This document shows, one piece after another, positions 62,991-64,000 of a stretch of 64,000 bases of DNA. Source of the DNA: Filimonas effusa (GTDB taxonomy: Bacteria > Bacteroidota > Bacteroidia > Chitinophagales > Chitinophagaceae); NCBI RefSeq assembly GCF_004118675.1, contig NZ_SDHZ01000002.1, forward strand, positions 930,001 through 994,000. Reading direction: 5' to 3'. Positions within the stretch are counted from its first letter, which is position 1; each line of letters begins with the position of its first letter. Below the pieces are notes generated by a model. It saw only the letters and a list, made by a program, of their open reading frames with translations. It was not told the DNA's origin and did not search any database. The position numbers were made by a program, and so were the translations under genes.

Positions 62991-63010
62991 CAACACTAAA
63001 TATATAAACC

Positions 63011-63391
63011 ATGAATTTTCCTGGAGATCTGAAATACACAAAAGACCATGAATGGGTGAAGCTGGTAGACGGTAATACTGCACTCGTTGGTATCACCGAC
63101 TTTGCGCAGGGCGAGTTGGGCGACATTGTGTATGTTGACATTACCTCTGTTGGTAAAAGCTTAGGGGCTGAAGAAGTATTTGGAACCGTAGAAGCAGTAA
63201 AAACTGTAAGTGATCTGTTCTTACCCATAGCTGCTACCATCGAAGAAGTGAATCCCATCCTGGAAAAACAGCCCGAACTCGTAAACAGCGATCCTTACGG
63301 CGAAGGCTGGATGGTGAAGCTCACCGTTAATAATATCGCCGATCTCGACGGATTGCTTTCTGCTGAAGATTACGGCAAACTGGTAGGCTAA
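63011..63391 (+). CDS. gcvH: Glycine cleavage system H protein
   Basis: 126 aa. Lipoyl-carrier protein. The lipoylated Lys64 lies in [16 protein letters not shown], and the start ([32 protein letters not shown]) is typical. It shuttles the aminomethyl group between GcvP, GcvT and GcvL. The other glycine cleavage genes are not in the window. Confidence 0.97.
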   Translation: MNFPGDLKYTKDHEWVKLVDGNTALVGITDFAQGELGDIVYVDITSVGKSLGAEEVFGTVEAVKTVSDLFLPIAATIEEVNPILEKQPELVNSDPYGEGWMVKLTVNNIADLDGLLSAEDYGKLVG

Positions 63392-63434
63392 CAGTAAAAC
63401 AGCCCAACTCCGTACACCAACTATTTTAGCCCCT

Positions 63435-63980
63435 ATGGCGGAATTCACGAAGCTTGAAGAAAACGAATTGGTGATGCTGTTAAAGCGGCGTCACCAATCC
63501 GCTTTTGAATACCTGTACGATAACTATGCAGGTGCATTAAACACCGTTATCTTATCTGTTATTCCCGACCGGGAACTCGCTAACGACATTCTCCAGGAGG
63601 TTTTTGTAAAAATCTGGCGGCAAATAGACACCTACGACGAAAGCCGTGGCCGTTTATTTACCTGGATGACCAATATTGCCCGAAACGCTTCTATTGATAT
63701 GGTACGAAGTAAAGGCTACCGGTACCAGCAACAAAACCGGGAATTAACGGACTCCGTATATCAATCGGGCGAAAGCTCAACCCAAATTCCTATAGAACGA
63801 ATAGGACTTCGTAAATTAGTTCATCAGTTGAAACCGGACTATAAAGAGCTCGTCGAGTTATCCTATTTCCAGGGTTTTACACAGGAAGAGATCTCTAAAA
63901 TGCTTGGTATTCCGCTGGGAACTGTAAAAACAAGGTTAAGGGCAGCTTTGATCCAATTAAAACAATTAGTTAAATCGTAG
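63435..63980 (+). CDS. ECF-type RNA polymerase sigma factor
   Basis: 181 aa. Region 2 (FEYLYDNYAGALNTVILSVIPDRELANDILQEVFVKIWRQ) and region 4 (YKELVELSYFQGFTQEEISKMLGIPLGTVKTRLRAALIQL) are complete. The type resembles SigK-like sigma factors that are followed by an anti-sigma with a membrane helix. A TATTTTAG element (63422-63429) lies just before the ATG. The stop codon overlaps the next start by one base. Confidence 0.93.
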   Translation: MAEFTKLEENELVMLLKRRHQSAFEYLYDNYAGALNTVILSVIPDRELANDILQEVFVKIWRQIDTYDESRGRLFTWMTNIARNASIDMVRSKGYRYQQQNRELTDSVYQSGESSTQIPIERIGLRKLVHQLKPDYKELVELSYFQGFTQEEISKMLGIPLGTVKTRLRAALIQLKQLVKS

Positions 63981-64000
63981 TGGATATACAGGCATACATA
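63980..64000 (+). CDS. Start of an anti-sigma factor (partial, runs off the right edge)
   Basis: A GTG at 63980-63982 overlaps the last base of the sigma factor stop codon and opens V-D-I-Q-A-Y-I up to the edge. The start DIQAYI matches the N-termini of anti-sigma factors that follow this type of sigma gene in Chitinophagaceae. Only seven codons are visible, so the call rests on context. Confidence 0.6.

Noticed and set aside
1-64000. CRISPR arrays, tRNA or rRNA genes, insertion sequences, prophage, riboswitches
   Set aside because: No regularly spaced repeats, cloverleaf-like sequences, transposase or integrase genes, or known riboswitch motifs were recognised by eye; a covariance-model search would be needed to exclude small RNAs.

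Overview
The window reads as a chromosomal segment of a Bacteroidota bacterium, most likely family Chitinophagaceae. The reasons are: promoter -7 elements of the TAnnTTTG type in front of many genes with almost no Shine-Dalgarno sites; SusC-like outer-membrane receptors with a carboxypeptidase-regulatory-like domain; the fused isobutyryl-CoA mutase IcmF; the large three-domain IspG; BatB/BatC; and the order pheT - coiled-coil gene - zapA. No plasmid, phage, insertion sequence, rRNA, tRNA or CRISPR array was seen. Genus and species cannot be fixed from the sequence alone.

Layout. 1-6.7 kb: a lipoprotein, then a leftward operon pheT / ZapB-like / zapA, a PA0069-type radical SAM protein, and two adjacent 2H-phosphoesterase-fold genes, the second without its catalytic motifs. 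6.8-14.7 kb: a membrane histidine kinase, a large AsmA-like protein with a DUF6526 partner, a PAS histidine kinase with a receiver-only response regulator, and a DUF6265 protein. 14.8-23.1 kb: LigD (phosphoesterase-ligase-polymerase) with a DUF3606 protein, a SUKH-like protein, phosphoenolpyruvate synthase and a porin. 23.2-30.7 kb: a lipoprotein, a proline-rich secreted protein, two tandem duplicated TonB-dependent receptor-like genes and an exported basic protein. 30.8-34.4 kb: a GH63 glucosidase and a DJ-1/PfpI protein.

34.6-37.9 kb is the most accessory-like stretch: a hicA-hicB toxin-antitoxin pair with a perfect 16-bp palindrome in its promoter, a TonB-C protein, a Bacteroidota-type hypothetical protein, a Cro/CI-like regulator and a divergent HEPN protein whose N-terminal nucleotidyltransferase-like half has no recognisable catalytic motif. 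37.9-50.2 kb is mainly metabolic: IcmF, galM-galK, RidA, a 3-hydroxyacyl-CoA dehydrogenase C-domain protein, tsaB, an ArsR regulator next to a CstB-like MBL/rhodanese protein, an LpxL-type acyltransferase and nadB. ispG follows, in the same leftward operon as nadB and the acyltransferase. 52.3-57.4 kb holds small unknown genes, batB-batC, a class D beta-lactamase and kbl. 57.4-64 kb holds an ECF sigma / anti-sigma / barrel operon, an L,D-transpeptidase, serS, gcvH and a second ECF sigma factor whose anti-sigma gene runs off the right edge.

Transcription is well partitioned: about 17 hairpin terminators were read directly, many between convergent genes. Several genes have a TAnnTTTG element ending only 4-5 nt before the start codon, which suggests leaderless mRNAs. 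No single clearly new multi-gene system stands out. The best leads are the active/inactive 2H pair, the degenerate MNT-HEPN gene with its divergent XRE regulator, the divergent class D beta-lactamase next to bat genes, and a terminator placed directly in front of a small unknown gene (possible attenuation).
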